NCBI GenBank assembly: GCA_963777695.1
Contig: CAVZRC010000004.1
Location: 4,030,001 to 4,094,000 of the forward strand
Source of the DNA: CAVZRC01 sp963777695
GTDB lineage: Bacteria > Planctomycetota > Planctomycetia > Isosphaerales > Isosphaeraceae
DNA length: 64,000 nucleotides
Direction: 5' to 3'
Position numbers and translations under genes: made by a program. The notes under the pieces were generated by a model. The model searched no databases. It had not been told where the DNA came from and saw only the letters and a list, made by a program, of their open reading frames with translations. Below, piece after piece: positions 43,475 to 52,619 of the stretch (the stretch's first letter is position 1; each line of letters begins with the position of its first letter).

Positions 43475-46400
43475 TCAGGATTCGTCGGTCGCCGGTCGAT
43501 CCATCCCGGCCACGGTCCGGTCGACCGGCCGCGCCGCGCAGATCGTGCCGAGGATGATCAGGGCGGCCAGTCCGATGGCCGTGCCGATCCGACCGATCCG
43601 GAACGATCGCGGATGGTAAGAATAGACCAGCCGGTGCGTCCCTCCCTCGACCGCGGCGCCCCGCATGAGTCGGTTGACCTTGTAGATGGGCGCGGGCCGG
43701 CCGTCGATCGTGAGCTCCCATCCCGGATAGAAGACATCGCTGAGGATGACGATCCCGGGGGAATCCAGGGACGCGGCCAGCTCGACGCGTTGCGGGCTCG
43801 GATAGTTGACCTCGACCGTCTCCGTCGGCCGCGGGGGGCCGCCCGTGAGATAGCGGGCCAGCTCGTTCTGCTTGTCGTTATCCAACCAGGTGAAGACACG
43901 CGGGTCGAAGGTCGCCATCCTCGCGTCGTGCCAGATCGGGTCATCGGCATAGATCATTTCTAGCATCGATCGGTCCCGCTTCTCGGGGGACAGCCCCTCG
44001 GACGCATTGAGCCAGCGCGCCGCGTGGACCACCCAGGCCCTCGGGAGCTCGTTCGAGTTGCGCCGCACCTGGAAGTCTCGCTCGATCCAGGTCCGGACGG
44101 CCTCCTCTCCGTTCGGTCCGCTCAGGATCTCGGGGCCGGGATAGACCGGCTCGGTCTCGAACACGAACGACGCATGCCCGCGAGACGGGTCCCGCCATCC
44201 GGTCGGATTGCCCGGGATGACGAAGTATCGCGTGTTCCAGATGTCGAACGACCGCCGCGGGAAGGACATGACCTCCTGTCCGATCGCGACGCCGAGGGCC
44301 TTCGCGGCCGCCTGGGTGCGGATGGCGCGGGGAAAGCCGTCGAAGAACCAGTCATAATCATGGAGCTGGCCGACGCCGAAGGTATGCGTGAACTCGATCC
44401 CGAGCTCGATCCCGTATTTCGGCTCGAGCGTGTCGTGCTCCCAGGCGACGTATTCGCCGGCCCGATCGATCGAGGGCGTCGACTGCCAGGTCGGCGGGTG
44501 CCAGTTCGGCATCCGATGGATACGAAAGAGACCCGGCGAGGGCCTCTTGCGCTCCGCATCCTCGATGATGCGAAGGACTTCCGGTCGGGAGTCCAGCACG
44601 GCCTGAGGGACGGTCAGGACGTGGCGGGCGTTGGCCGCGGCCAGGTCGGCCGTCATCGTCACCAGGGCGAGGGCACCCGCCAACGCCGGGCGCGTCCGGA
44701 CCAGGCGGACCGTCGCCAGGCCCAGCCCCGAGACGATCACGGCATGGACCAGGGCGCGGACCAGGGCCCGGAAACCACCCTCGGCGTCGAGCGGACCGGA
44801 CATCGAGGGGACGACCGGCGCGCGGAAGACGGCCAGGATCGCCGGCCGCGCGATCGCGACCACGCCCAGGGCGGCGATGCTCGCGATCAGCAGGAGGGCG
44901 AACGCGACGGCGATCTTCCGGGTCCGACCGGCGCGGAGTTGGTCCCAGCCCAGTCCGGCCAGTGCGGCGATGCCCATCGCGGCGAGGGTATAGAGCTTGG
45001 CGGGGTATCGGAACTGCTGGAATCCCGGCAAGGCCGTCGCAAGCAACCAGTAGATGCCGCCGTCGCCGTCGCGGAGGAACCCGTCGATTCGGACTGGCGT
45101 GGTCGGCGTCGGATCGAGCGGGCCGACCGCGCGGACTAGCTCACGAAGCGGGTTCAGCCCGGTGGCCTCGGCCAGGCGCGGCGCCGCCCAGAGGGGGCTA
45201 CTATACGGGCCCAGGCTCCCCAGCAGGCCGACCACCGCGAGCACCGAGAGCCAGGCGCGCCGGGGCGGAGCTTGGCGGATCGCCAGGGCGCCGCCGGCCA
45301 GCACGAGGGTCAGTCCGCCCAGGTACATCGAGGGAACCCAGACCTCGGACCGGCCGCCGGGGAGCTTCACCGCGTCGACCCAATAGGTGTTCCCTCCGGA
45401 ACGAAGCCCCAGGATGTTCGGCCAGGCCAGTTCCACAAGTCGGAACGGTTCGATGCTGAACCGATAGATATCGAGCCGTCCCGGGCCGGCCGCCCGCGAC
45501 GTCTGTCCGACGAACTCCACCACCGGCAGGAGCTGGGCCGCGGCCATCGCCGTCGCCAGGCCGGCCGAGAGGCCCAGGCCCATCCCGGTGATGATCAGGG
45601 GGGACCGCCATCCGCGTCGGTGCCCGTACCCGAGCAATCCCAGGCCGGCCATCGCCCAGGCAACCGCCACCGACGGCGAGGCCCAGGGCATCCAGGGGAG
45701 CACGGGCGGGGGATAGCCCGGCGGTCGGAGCCGCGGCAACCAACGCGCCAGGACGAGCGTCGCCATGACCCAGGTCGTCATCGCTCCGATCGCGATCAGG
45801 AAGAACCTTCGATTCCGGATTGCGGATCGGGCATCGCGGATCGCGATGGCTTTCCGGAACTCGGCCTTCAATCCGGAACCCGCAATCCGAAATCCGGAAT
45901 CCCTCCGGCTCCAGGCGATCCCGGCCGCATAGCCCGCCGCGGCGATGCCCAGCAGATAAGCCGACTGGAGGTCCCCGCCGAGCATCTGCATCGCCAGGAC
46001 GACCGCCAGCTCGACCAGGCCGCGCCGACGCCCCGACCGGATCCAGCGATTGGCCGCGAAGAACCCCAGAGGCATCCAGGCCGCCCCCACGAGATAGATG
46101 ACGTTACTGTACTGGAACAGGACCGGCATACCGAAGGCGTAGCCCAGCGCCGCGAGCGCCGAGCCGACCCGGCTCGTCCCCCATGATCGCATCAGGGCCA
46201 GCATCGCCGCGAACGCCAGGGCGGTATGCATCACCGCGTAGACGCGGGCGGCCCACGCGTAAGGCAGGATCGCGAAGACGAGCTTGCCCGGATAGAGTAC
46301 GGCCGCGGTCGGATTGCCCAGCAGCGGCATGCCGGCATTCTCCTCGGGCTCCCAGAGCGGCCATCGCCCCGCGTCCCACTCCTGCTGCACGCGACGATGG

Positions 46401-46531
46401 AGCGGGTAATAATAGTGGGCGGCGTCGCGATAGCCCAACTGGCGATCGCCGAAGAGCACCGGGGCGTAGCAGGTCAGGAACAGCGCCGTGAAACAGGCGG
46501 GTACGACGAGGAATTTCAAAGTGTGGATCAT
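43475..46531 (-). CDS. YfhO-family polytopic membrane protein
   Basis: Intact, 1,018 residues. It starts with a membrane helix, then the YfhO signature region: GYRDAAHYYYPLHRRVQQEW, WPLWEPEENAGMPLLGNP and AVLYPGKLVF. About 12-13 membrane segments are spread through the first ~620 residues. A large soluble segment (RYFVIPGNPTGW, EVNYPSPQRVELAASLDSPG, LSDVFYPGWELTIDG) precedes a final helix near 990. YfhO proteins are GT-C-like and in Firmicutes help modify teichoic acids or glycolipids. In planctomycetes the substrate is unknown. It is the third GT-C-type protein within 10 kb. Confidence 0.88.
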   Translation of the reverse strand: MIHTLKFLVVPACFTALFLTCYAPVLFGDRQLGYRDAAHYYYPLHRRVQQEWDAGRWPLWEPEENAGMPLLGNPTAAVLYPGKLVFAILPYAWAARVYAVMHTALAFAAMLALMRSWGTSRVGSALAALGYAFGMPVLFQYSNVIYLVGAAWMPLGFFAANRWIRSGRRRGLVELAVVLAMQMLGGDLQSAYLLGIAAAGYAAGIAWSRRDSGFRIAGSGLKAEFRKAIAIRDARSAIRNRRFFLIAIGAMTTWVMATLVLARWLPRLRPPGYPPPVLPWMPWASPSVAVAWAMAGLGLLGYGHRRGWRSPLIITGMGLGLSAGLATAMAAAQLLPVVEFVGQTSRAAGPGRLDIYRFSIEPFRLVELAWPNILGLRSGGNTYWVDAVKLPGGRSEVWVPSMYLGGLTLVLAGGALAIRQAPPRRAWLSVLAVVGLLGSLGPYSSPLWAAPRLAEATGLNPLRELVRAVGPLDPTPTTPVRIDGFLRDGDGGIYWLLATALPGFQQFRYPAKLYTLAAMGIAALAGLGWDQLRAGRTRKIAVAFALLLIASIAALGVVAIARPAILAVFRAPVVPSMSGPLDAEGGFRALVRALVHAVIVSGLGLATVRLVRTRPALAGALALVTMTADLAAANARHVLTVPQAVLDSRPEVLRIIEDAERKRPSPGLFRIHRMPNWHPPTWQSTPSIDRAGEYVAWEHDTLEPKYGIELGIEFTHTFGVGQLHDYDWFFDGFPRAIRTQAAAKALGVAIGQEVMSFPRRSFDIWNTRYFVIPGNPTGWRDPSRGHASFVFETEPVYPGPEILSGPNGEEAVRTWIERDFQVRRNSNELPRAWVVHAARWLNASEGLSPEKRDRSMLEMIYADDPIWHDARMATFDPRVFTWLDNDKQNELARYLTGGPPRPTETVEVNYPSPQRVELAASLDSPGIVILSDVFYPGWELTIDGRPAPIYKVNRLMRGAAVEGGTHRLVYSYHPRSFRIGRIGTAIGLAALIILGTICAARPVDRTVAGMDRPATDES

Positions 46532-46872
46532 GGTCTCTCGATCGATGTGATCGTCTTCGAGCGTCGATCAGGGCGCCTCGTGCCTGGATCCGACCGGTCG
46601 GCTCCTATGTTATTCGGTGCGGAGCGGGCGAAGAAAGCGATCCCTCGCGGAAGGCGGCCGGACGGCGCGAGAGCGATCCCCGGACACTCGCGTGGATGCG
46701 TGCCTTGAATTGTGACATCCAGCCTCACCGGTGAGTGTGATGTGCAACGTTGTCGAATTGGGCTGACTCTAGAGGTTGGAGGGTCTCCGTCGCATAGCCT
46801 CACGGCCGTGGCGACGAAGCGGATTATTCCCGAGAGATGCATAGAAAAATCACGTGCGTAGTCGCTCGATAC
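46532..46872. other. Divergent gap between the YfhO and DUF1559 genes
   Basis: No gene is supported. It must carry the YfhO promoter, but I cannot place one. The conserved DUF1559 promoter follows at 46873. Confidence 0.4.
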
Positions 46873-46900
46873 TTGACCTTTGATGTAGACAAGCTAAACT
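46873..46900 (+). promoter_or_regulatory. Promoter of DUF1559 gene 2 (TTGACC-16-TAAACT)
   Basis: TTGACC at 46873-46878 and TAAACT at 46895-46900 with 16 bases between, 339 bases before the ATG. Boxes and spacing are identical to 33341-33368. Confidence 0.7.
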
Positions 46901-47129
46901 CTACTCTCCGCTCGTCAATAGCCGCTTCGGTTGAATCCTCGACTGAGAGCTTCTCCCTCATCAGCAGGGGGGACTAGGAGGATTTGGTCGTTGTCGGGCT
47001 CGCCCTAATTCGAAACATCCTAGGATCCGGAGTCTGACAACTCTCAGGCATTGCAGCCCTGGGTAGATGGCCGCCGGTCCCCGATGTCTTCGGGACCTCG
47101 GCTCATGCCGAACCAGATCGGGCACATCG

Positions 47130-47185
47130 GACGACGCGGAGCGAAGTCGTCGGGATGTCCTCCGATCTGCGACGATGTCGTCTCA
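47130..47185 (+). promoter_or_regulatory. Conserved leader motif of DUF1559 gene 2
   Basis: GACGACGCGGAGCGAAGTCGTC can form a six-pair stem (GACGAC/GTCGTC), followed by GGGATGTCCTC and GACGATGTCGTC. The order GACGCGGAG, GGGATGTCCTC, GACGATG is shared with the first leader. It ends ~50 bases before the start codon. Confidence 0.5.
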
Positions 47186-47238
47186 AACCCGTTCTCGCTT
47201 CATTTTCTAATGGTCTTCCCGTGAGGAGTCGGTACATC

Positions 47239-48309
47239 ATGATGACAATGCGACGTTCAGGTTCCCGGCGTGGATTCACGCTGATCGAGCTGCTGGTGGT
47301 CATCGCCATCATCGCAGTCTTGATTGCACTTCTCTTGCCCGCCGTCCAGGCCGCCCGCGAAGCCGCCCGTCGTGCCCAGTGCACGAACAACCTGAAGCAG
47401 TTGGGCCTCGCGATCCATAATTACGTGGATCGTGTCAACCTGTTCCCGCCGGGCGCGCTGGCCGGTACCTGGGGCAGTGCCACCAGCGGCGGCGGTTACA
47501 CCTGGCGGCTGATGATCCTGCCGGATATCGAGCAGAACCAGGTCTACAACTCGTTCAATTTCTCGATCGGCGAGGGCCAGAACGCGGCCGCTACCGCCTG
47601 GGCCACCGTCTGGTACACGACCTTGGCGGCGTTCATCTGCCCCTCGGACGGCAACAACACGGGGCACATCCCCTACGGCCCCACCGGGACGTATAGCGTC
47701 ACCTCTCCCCCGCCCAATCCCAGCGGAGGGGCCACTTCGGTCCCGTCAACGAATTACAACATGAGCTTCGGCGACAACTATGCCGTCCTCCCATTGAGCG
47801 GTGCCAATCCCTGGGAGACGTCCTTGGGGGCACTCACGACCCCGATGGCGGGCGCGGTCCAGCGGGGGTGGCCAGGCTACTGGGGTACGAGCAACGCTTA
47901 CAACAGCCAGCCCGGTATCATGCGGGGCTTCTCGGACTATACCACCGGGCAGGTCGCGACCATCCAGAGCGTGACCGACGGCCTCAGCAACACGATCATC
48001 GTCGGCGAAGTCCTACCGCAGCAGGATGCCAATAACGAGATGTACGGTTTCACCGGCGCGGCCTCCGGGACCACGATCCCGATCAATTTCTACACGGGTG
48101 CGCCAGGCCCCGTCTCTTACGGCACGACCACCTGGCAGTCGCGCTTCAGCTACGCGACCCGCGGCTTCAAGAGCATGCACCCCGGCGGTGCGAACATGCT
48201 GTTCACCGATGGCCACGTCCAATTCCTCAAGGCGTCGCTCAATCCCGTCACCTATAACGCGCTGGGCAGCCGGGCCGGCGGCGAAGTCATCAGCTCCGAC
48301 GCCTACTGA
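47239..48309 (+). CDS. DUF1559 pseudopilin-like protein, copy 2
   Basis: Intact, 356 residues from the first ATG of MMTMRRSG; GAGGAG lies 11 bases before it. The prepilin motif RRGFTLIELLVV and following helix are almost identical to copy 1. So are NMSFGDNYAVLPLSG (copy 1: NLSFGDNYAVLPLCG), IMRGFSDYTTGQVATIQSV and the final HPGGANMLFTDGHVQFL HX9DG box. The middle differs, with several substitutions and small gaps. It is expected to be processed by prepilin peptidase and placed in the envelope. Like copy 1 it is followed by a small lipoprotein gene, 270 bases downstream. Other in-frame ATGs at 47242 and 47248 are possible starts. Confidence 0.93.
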   Translation: MMTMRRSGSRRGFTLIELLVVIAIIAVLIALLLPAVQAAREAARRAQCTNNLKQLGLAIHNYVDRVNLFPPGALAGTWGSATSGGGYTWRLMILPDIEQNQVYNSFNFSIGEGQNAAATAWATVWYTTLAAFICPSDGNNTGHIPYGPTGTYSVTSPPPNPSGGATSVPSTNYNMSFGDNYAVLPLSGANPWETSLGALTTPMAGAVQRGWPGYWGTSNAYNSQPGIMRGFSDYTTGQVATIQSVTDGLSNTIIVGEVLPQQDANNEMYGFTGAASGTTIPINFYTGAPGPVSYGTTTWQSRFSYATRGFKSMHPGGANMLFTDGHVQFLKASLNPVTYNALGSRAGGEVISSDAY

Positions 48310-48579
48310 TTCGCATCGGATCCGATCGCCGTCGGGGCGGTCGGATCCGTTCGCATGCCAATCCTGACCCGGCCCCGAGAAGGGATCGGGCAGGTCGATT
48401 TCGAGCCGGCTTGACAGGGTGCATCGTCGGCACGCCCCGGAGGAATTACTCCACCCTGGCGTGCCGTGCCATTCATCCGTGCCGGGTCGTCGTTCGTCAT
48501 CCAGATCATCCGGCAGATCGGCATCTCCCGTTCTGCCAGTCCGAGACATTTCGTTGACATCTTCAGGAATACCACTGCC

Positions 48580-49099
48580 ATGACCATTTCGAAGTCAAGT
48601 CGCGCGCCTGAGCCTGGCGCTGCTCGTCGCTCCCGCCCTCCTGATCGTCGTAGGCTGCTCCGATGATGGGATGGGGACGCGGTATCCGGTAACTGGTATG
48701 ATCAAGTACAAGGGTGAGCCCGTCGCCAAGGCGCGGATCAGCTTCATCCCGACCAAGCCCGGCGTCGGTCGCGGGGCTTCCGGCAACGTGGTGAACGGGT
48801 CGTATAAGTTGACGACCTTGAATCCGGACGACGGTGCTGTGCCGGGGGAATACAAGGTGACGGTCGACGACCGCGAGGTCGATGAAGGCAAACTCAAGGC
48901 CGATACCGAGAAGGAAGCCGCCAAGAAGGGTATCGAGAAATTCTCCGGCGGGGCGATGATCCCCCAGGAATTGCAGGCCAAGGCCATGAAGGATGCCAAG
49001 GGCCGTCTCCCCGGGAAATACCAACTCCCCGAGACGAGCGATAAGACCGTCACGGTCAAGGAATCGCCCAATACCATCGACATCGAACTGACGGACTGA
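48580..49099 (+). CDS. Small lipoprotein with transthyretin-like fold, copy 2
   Basis: About 173 codons with one frame break near 48610, inside the signal peptide: MTISKSSR, then LSLALLVAPALLIVVGC, where VVGC is the lipobox. The mature part, YPVTGMIKYKGEPVAKARISF, RGASGNVVNGSYKL, AAKKGIEKF and IPQELQAKAM, parallels copy 1. The in-frame ATG at 48671 would skip the signal and is rejected as the start. It shares the DUF1559-lipoprotein order with copy 1, and its envelope location and unknown function are the same. Confidence 0.8.
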
Positions 49100-49125
49100 T
49101 CCGCCTTCGGATCCAGGGCCTTGCC

Positions 49126-49163
49126 ACCAACGGTCGGGCCCTGACTCTCCCGCCTCCGTTGGT
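49126..49163. terminator. Hairpin between convergent lipoprotein and TPR genes
   Basis: ACCAACGG and CCGTTGGT arms around a 22-base loop that is itself partly self-complementary (TCGGGCC...). It lies 27 bases after the lipoprotein stop and could end transcripts from both sides. There is no T-run. Confidence 0.45.
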
Positions 49164-50402
49164 AGTCGGTTCGAGACTCCTGGGTAAGCCGGTGCAGGTC
49201 ACCACGAAGGTCGTCGCGACCGGGGTCCGCGGCCACGGCCACCGTCAAGAAGGCCAGCGCCTCGAATCGCTGTCCGAGTCGTTCCGCCAGATGGGCCATC
49301 TCTTCGGCGTCTCGGATCGGTTGATTCCGGGCATAAAGCTCCCGGTATCGGGACTCAAGTCGCGGGATCTCGCCCTTGCGTCGGCGCAATTCGGCCGCAC
49401 GGGCAGGATCTCCCGCGGCGGCCGTCAGCTCGGCTAGACGCTCCAGGGCGTTCGAATCGGCGGAATCGACCGCCACGAGCGATTCCAAGGCTTGCCGCTC
49501 CGCTTTGGCATCGCCGCGCCTCGCGGCGAGCCAGACGGCCAGCCGGTGGGCCCGGGCCGGCGTCAGGGTCGCCGCGGGCAGGTGGTCCGCCGCCTGGCGG
49601 ACGATCTCGATCTGATTCGTCGCCATGCCCCAGTCCAGCCGGGCGCGCCAGACCGGCACGTCGTCGGGGCGCCGTCGCAGGCAGGCGTCGAGCCATCCCT
49701 TCGCCTGATCGTAGGCACCGCCGCGGATCGCCAGGTTCGCCTTCGCCAGCCAGATCCGATCGTCGTCGGCAGCCAGACGCCCGCCCTGATCGAGCGCCGC
49801 TCGGATCGCCTCGTCCGGGATCGGCTCCAGCCGGAGCCGGATGTGCAGGCGAACCAACTGGATGGCCCGCTCCGAATGGCCCTGCCCGGCGGAATCGAGC
49901 CGTCCCCAGCTCGCCTCGATCAGGGGCTCGGCGTCCTCGAGCCGACCCTGCTGGCAGAAGATGAGGCCGAGGAACAGGGGTAGGCCGGACGCGTCGATGC
50001 GAGGATCGTCCATCGCCTGCGTGATGAGCCGCTCGGCACCGGCGAGCCGCCCTCGCGCGACCTCCAGCTCCATCCGGCCCTGGATCGCCCGGGTCGCGAA
50101 CGGAGAGCCCAGCGGCACCCGGCTCCATGCCTCGTCGGCCTCCCGCAGTCGTCCCCTGGCCTTCTCGCAGGCCCCCAGCAAGTAGTCGGCCTCATCCGAG
50201 TCGTTCTTCCAGGAGGCGAGCGCGGCGAGTTGCGCGCCGCATGCCCGGGCCTCGCGGCCTGGAGGTCCCCGCGGATCTCCGCGAGGGCCTTCCGGTATTC
50301 TCGACGCTCCCACCAGGTCCGGCCGGCCCAGAGGAGGCCGACCACGATCGTGGTCGCGATCAGGACGGGCTTCGGTCGCCATCGCCGCGGAGGGCTGCTC
50401 AT
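49160..50402 (-). CDS. Membrane-anchored TPR protein, third type
   Basis: Start MSSPPRRWRPKPV at 50402, a membrane helix (VLIATTIVVGLLWAG) and then EYRKALAEIRGDLQA. A frame break near 50245 leads into the main TPR part: LASWKNDSDEADYLLGACEKA, GRLEDAEPLIEASWGRL, WLAKANLAIRGGAYDQAKGW and ERLGQRFEALAFLTVAV. The 3' end is uncertain. The frame stays open to 48595, through the lipoprotein gene on the other strand, and its sequence past ~49200 is not TPR-like. I place the end near the hairpin at 49126-49163 and suspect a further indel. It is divergent from the sulfatase gene. The repeats would lie outside the cytoplasm. Confidence 0.65.
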
Positions 50403-50578
50403 CGACAAATTCCTCAATGGAACCCATAGCGATTGCGTTGGGCACGCCCGGGGGGGGATTCGCATCACTCGGCCTCATCTTACAAGGTTGACACCTCGCA
50501 CGTCCTCTGTCACGATGCAATCGTCACCCAGGGGTGGCCTGGACGACGCTTTGCGATGGAGAAAGCACCGGAACCTTC

Positions 50579-52615
50579 ATGGGCGTGATGGGACCATCGG
50601 TGTCGGATTCCGCCCCGAACGGGCCGCGGCCGATCGGCCCGGGGCAAGGTCCCGGCGAGGAGCGTGACTCGACGTCTCCCGATCCCGTCCGAGGGCGTCG
50701 TGGATTGCCGGCGGTCCTGGTCGTGTCGGCCTGGTGTGGCCTCGTCTCGGGCCTGCTCGAGGTCGCCACGGTCGTCGTCCGCAAGCAGACCTTCGACACA
50801 AACCATCTATACGGGATGAGCCGTCAGTTCATCTGGCTGATCCCGATCACGAACCTTTGCATCTTCGTGGCGCTCGGCGGTTCATCGTGGCTGGCGTCCC
50901 TGATCTGGCCGAGCCGAGGCGGCCGGCTCGCGGACTATGGGCTTTGCACCCTGACGCTCTTGCCCCCCTTGCTGGTCGCTTTCCCGCAGATTTACGGGCT
51001 GGCCTGGTTGTTCGTGGTGGTGGGGATCGCGTCGCGGCTGGTCCCTGCGCTGGACCGCCGCGCCGCCGGCTTCCGGCGGGTGGTCCGGATCAGCTTCCCG
51101 GTCGTCGCCGGGCTTGTCGCCATCCTGGCCGCCGCGCCCTGGGCGTCGGATCGGCTCGCGGAATGGCGCGAGGGCTCGCGGCCGATGCCGCCGCCGGGCT
51201 CGCCGAACGTCCTGCTGATCGTGATGGACACGGTCGCCGCGGATCACCTGGGCCTCTACGGCTACGACCGCCCCACCAGCCGCACCCTCGACGAGCTGGC
51301 CCGGCGCGGGACGCGGTTCGATTCGGTGCGGGCGTCCTCGTCGTGGACGCTGCCGTCCCACGCGAGCATGTTCACCGGAAAATGGCCCCACGAGTTCTCC
51401 GCGAACTGGCTCACGCCGCTGGATCGGACCGATCTGACGGTCGCGGAGTTCCTGGGATCGCGGGGGTATGCCACGGGCGGATTCGTCGGCAACACCCTTT
51501 ATTGCGCGGCCGATTCCGGGCTGGGTCGGGGCTTCGCCACCTATCGCGATTTCATCTTCCCGAGGCTCACCGCGTTCAAGTCGGCCGTCCTGGTCGATCG
51601 CACGATCGTCGGGCTCCAGGCCCTCGATCAGTTCCTGGAAGGCCGGCTGGATTTCGACCTCTTGAAGCCCGCGGTTCAACACGTATGGTGGCTCTTCAAC
51701 GGCGATCGCAAGGAGGCGGCGGTCGTCAATCGCGAGTTCCTCGAATGGCTCTCCCGACGCCGGCAGCCGGATCGGCCGTTCTTCGCCTTCCTGAACTTCT
51801 ACGATGCGCATTATCCCTATCAACTCCCCGAGTTGAGCGTCCATCGGTTCGGGGCCGGGCCGAGGGACGTCCGCGAGTCGGACATGATCCAGAACTGGTG
51901 GCCGATGGACAAGCGCGGGATCTCCGCCCAGGACGTTGCCTTCGTCCGCGATTCGTACGACGACTGCGTCGCGAATCTCGACGAGCAACTCGGCCGGTTG
52001 ATGGACGAGCTGGGCCGTCGGGGCATCCTGGAGCAGACCTGGGTCATCATCGCCGCGGACCACGGCGAGAGCTTCGGCGAGCATCCGGGCGTCTTCTGCC
52101 ACGGGACGAGCCTCTATCAGACGGAGCTCCATGTACCGCTGCTGATACTGCCGCCGACGGGGCGGCGATCGACCACGGGCCGGGTCGTCGACCGGCCGGT
52201 GAGTCTCCGGGACGTGGCGGCCACGGTCGCAGACCTGGCGGGTTTCGGGGGCGAGTCTTCCTTCCCGGGTGAGTCGCTGGCGCGGTCCTGGGCCGAGCCG
52301 TCGACGCCGCCCGACGAGACTGCCGATCCGGGCCGGCCGCTCTCGGAGGTCGTCCCCAACGATCCCCTGGTCATCCGGGACCGATCGCAGTTGCTCGCGC
52401 CTCAGTGGCCGCTGGCCGCGCTGGCCGAGGACGATTGGACGTTTATCCGCCGCGAAGGCGAGGTCCGCGAGGAATTGTTCCATCTCCGCGACGACGCCAA
52501 GGAGTTGCACAACCTCGCCGGTGAACTGGCCGAGAGGCCAAGGCTCGAACGGATGCGGGGCGAGCTTCGGCAGCTCACGGGCGGCCCGCTGACGCCGCAA
52601 CGGTTTCATCCCTGA
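50579..52615 (+). CDS. Sulfatase/phosphatase-superfamily membrane protein
   Basis: Intact, 678 residues from the ATG at 50579 (a GTG at 50534 is in frame). Four to five N-terminal membrane segments fill residues ~40-190 and include DTNHLYGMSRQFIWLIP. The catalytic domain starts SPNVLLIVMDTVAADHLGLYGY (metal-binding D). The nucleophile box is SSWTLPSHASMFTG; the aligned nucleophile position is Thr, not Cys or Ser, so formylglycine maturation is not expected. IIAADHGESFGEH supplies the second metal site. The closest precedent is the threonine nucleophile of phosphoethanolamine transferase-type members. It could move or hydrolyse a phosphate or sulfate ester in the envelope. It is convergent with the TPR gene, four bases apart. 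Confidence 0.85.
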   Translation: MGVMGPSVSDSAPNGPRPIGPGQGPGEERDSTSPDPVRGRRGLPAVLVVSAWCGLVSGLLEVATVVVRKQTFDTNHLYGMSRQFIWLIPITNLCIFVALGGSSWLASLIWPSRGGRLADYGLCTLTLLPPLLVAFPQIYGLAWLFVVVGIASRLVPALDRRAAGFRRVVRISFPVVAGLVAILAAAPWASDRLAEWREGSRPMPPPGSPNVLLIVMDTVAADHLGLYGYDRPTSRTLDELARRGTRFDSVRASSSWTLPSHASMFTGKWPHEFSANWLTPLDRTDLTVAEFLGSRGYATGGFVGNTLYCAADSGLGRGFATYRDFIFPRLTAFKSAVLVDRTIVGLQALDQFLEGRLDFDLLKPAVQHVWWLFNGDRKEAAVVNREFLEWLSRRRQPDRPFFAFLNFYDAHYPYQLPELSVHRFGAGPRDVRESDMIQNWWPMDKRGISAQDVAFVRDSYDDCVANLDEQLGRLMDELGRRGILEQTWVIIAADHGESFGEHPGVFCHGTSLYQTELHVPLLILPPTGRRSTTGRVVDRPVSLRDVAATVADLAGFGGESSFPGESLARSWAEPSTPPDETADPGRPLSEVVPNDPLVIRDRSQLLAPQWPLAALAEDDWTFIRREGEVREELFHLRDDAKELHNLAGELAERPRLERMRGELRQLTGGPLTPQRFHP

Positions 52616-52619
52616 TCGG

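Noticed and set aside
48595..49160. C-terminal extension of the 50 kb TPR gene across the lipoprotein gene
   Set aside because: The extension has no TPR pattern and lies opposite a well-supported lipoprotein. More likely a lost stop through an indel.
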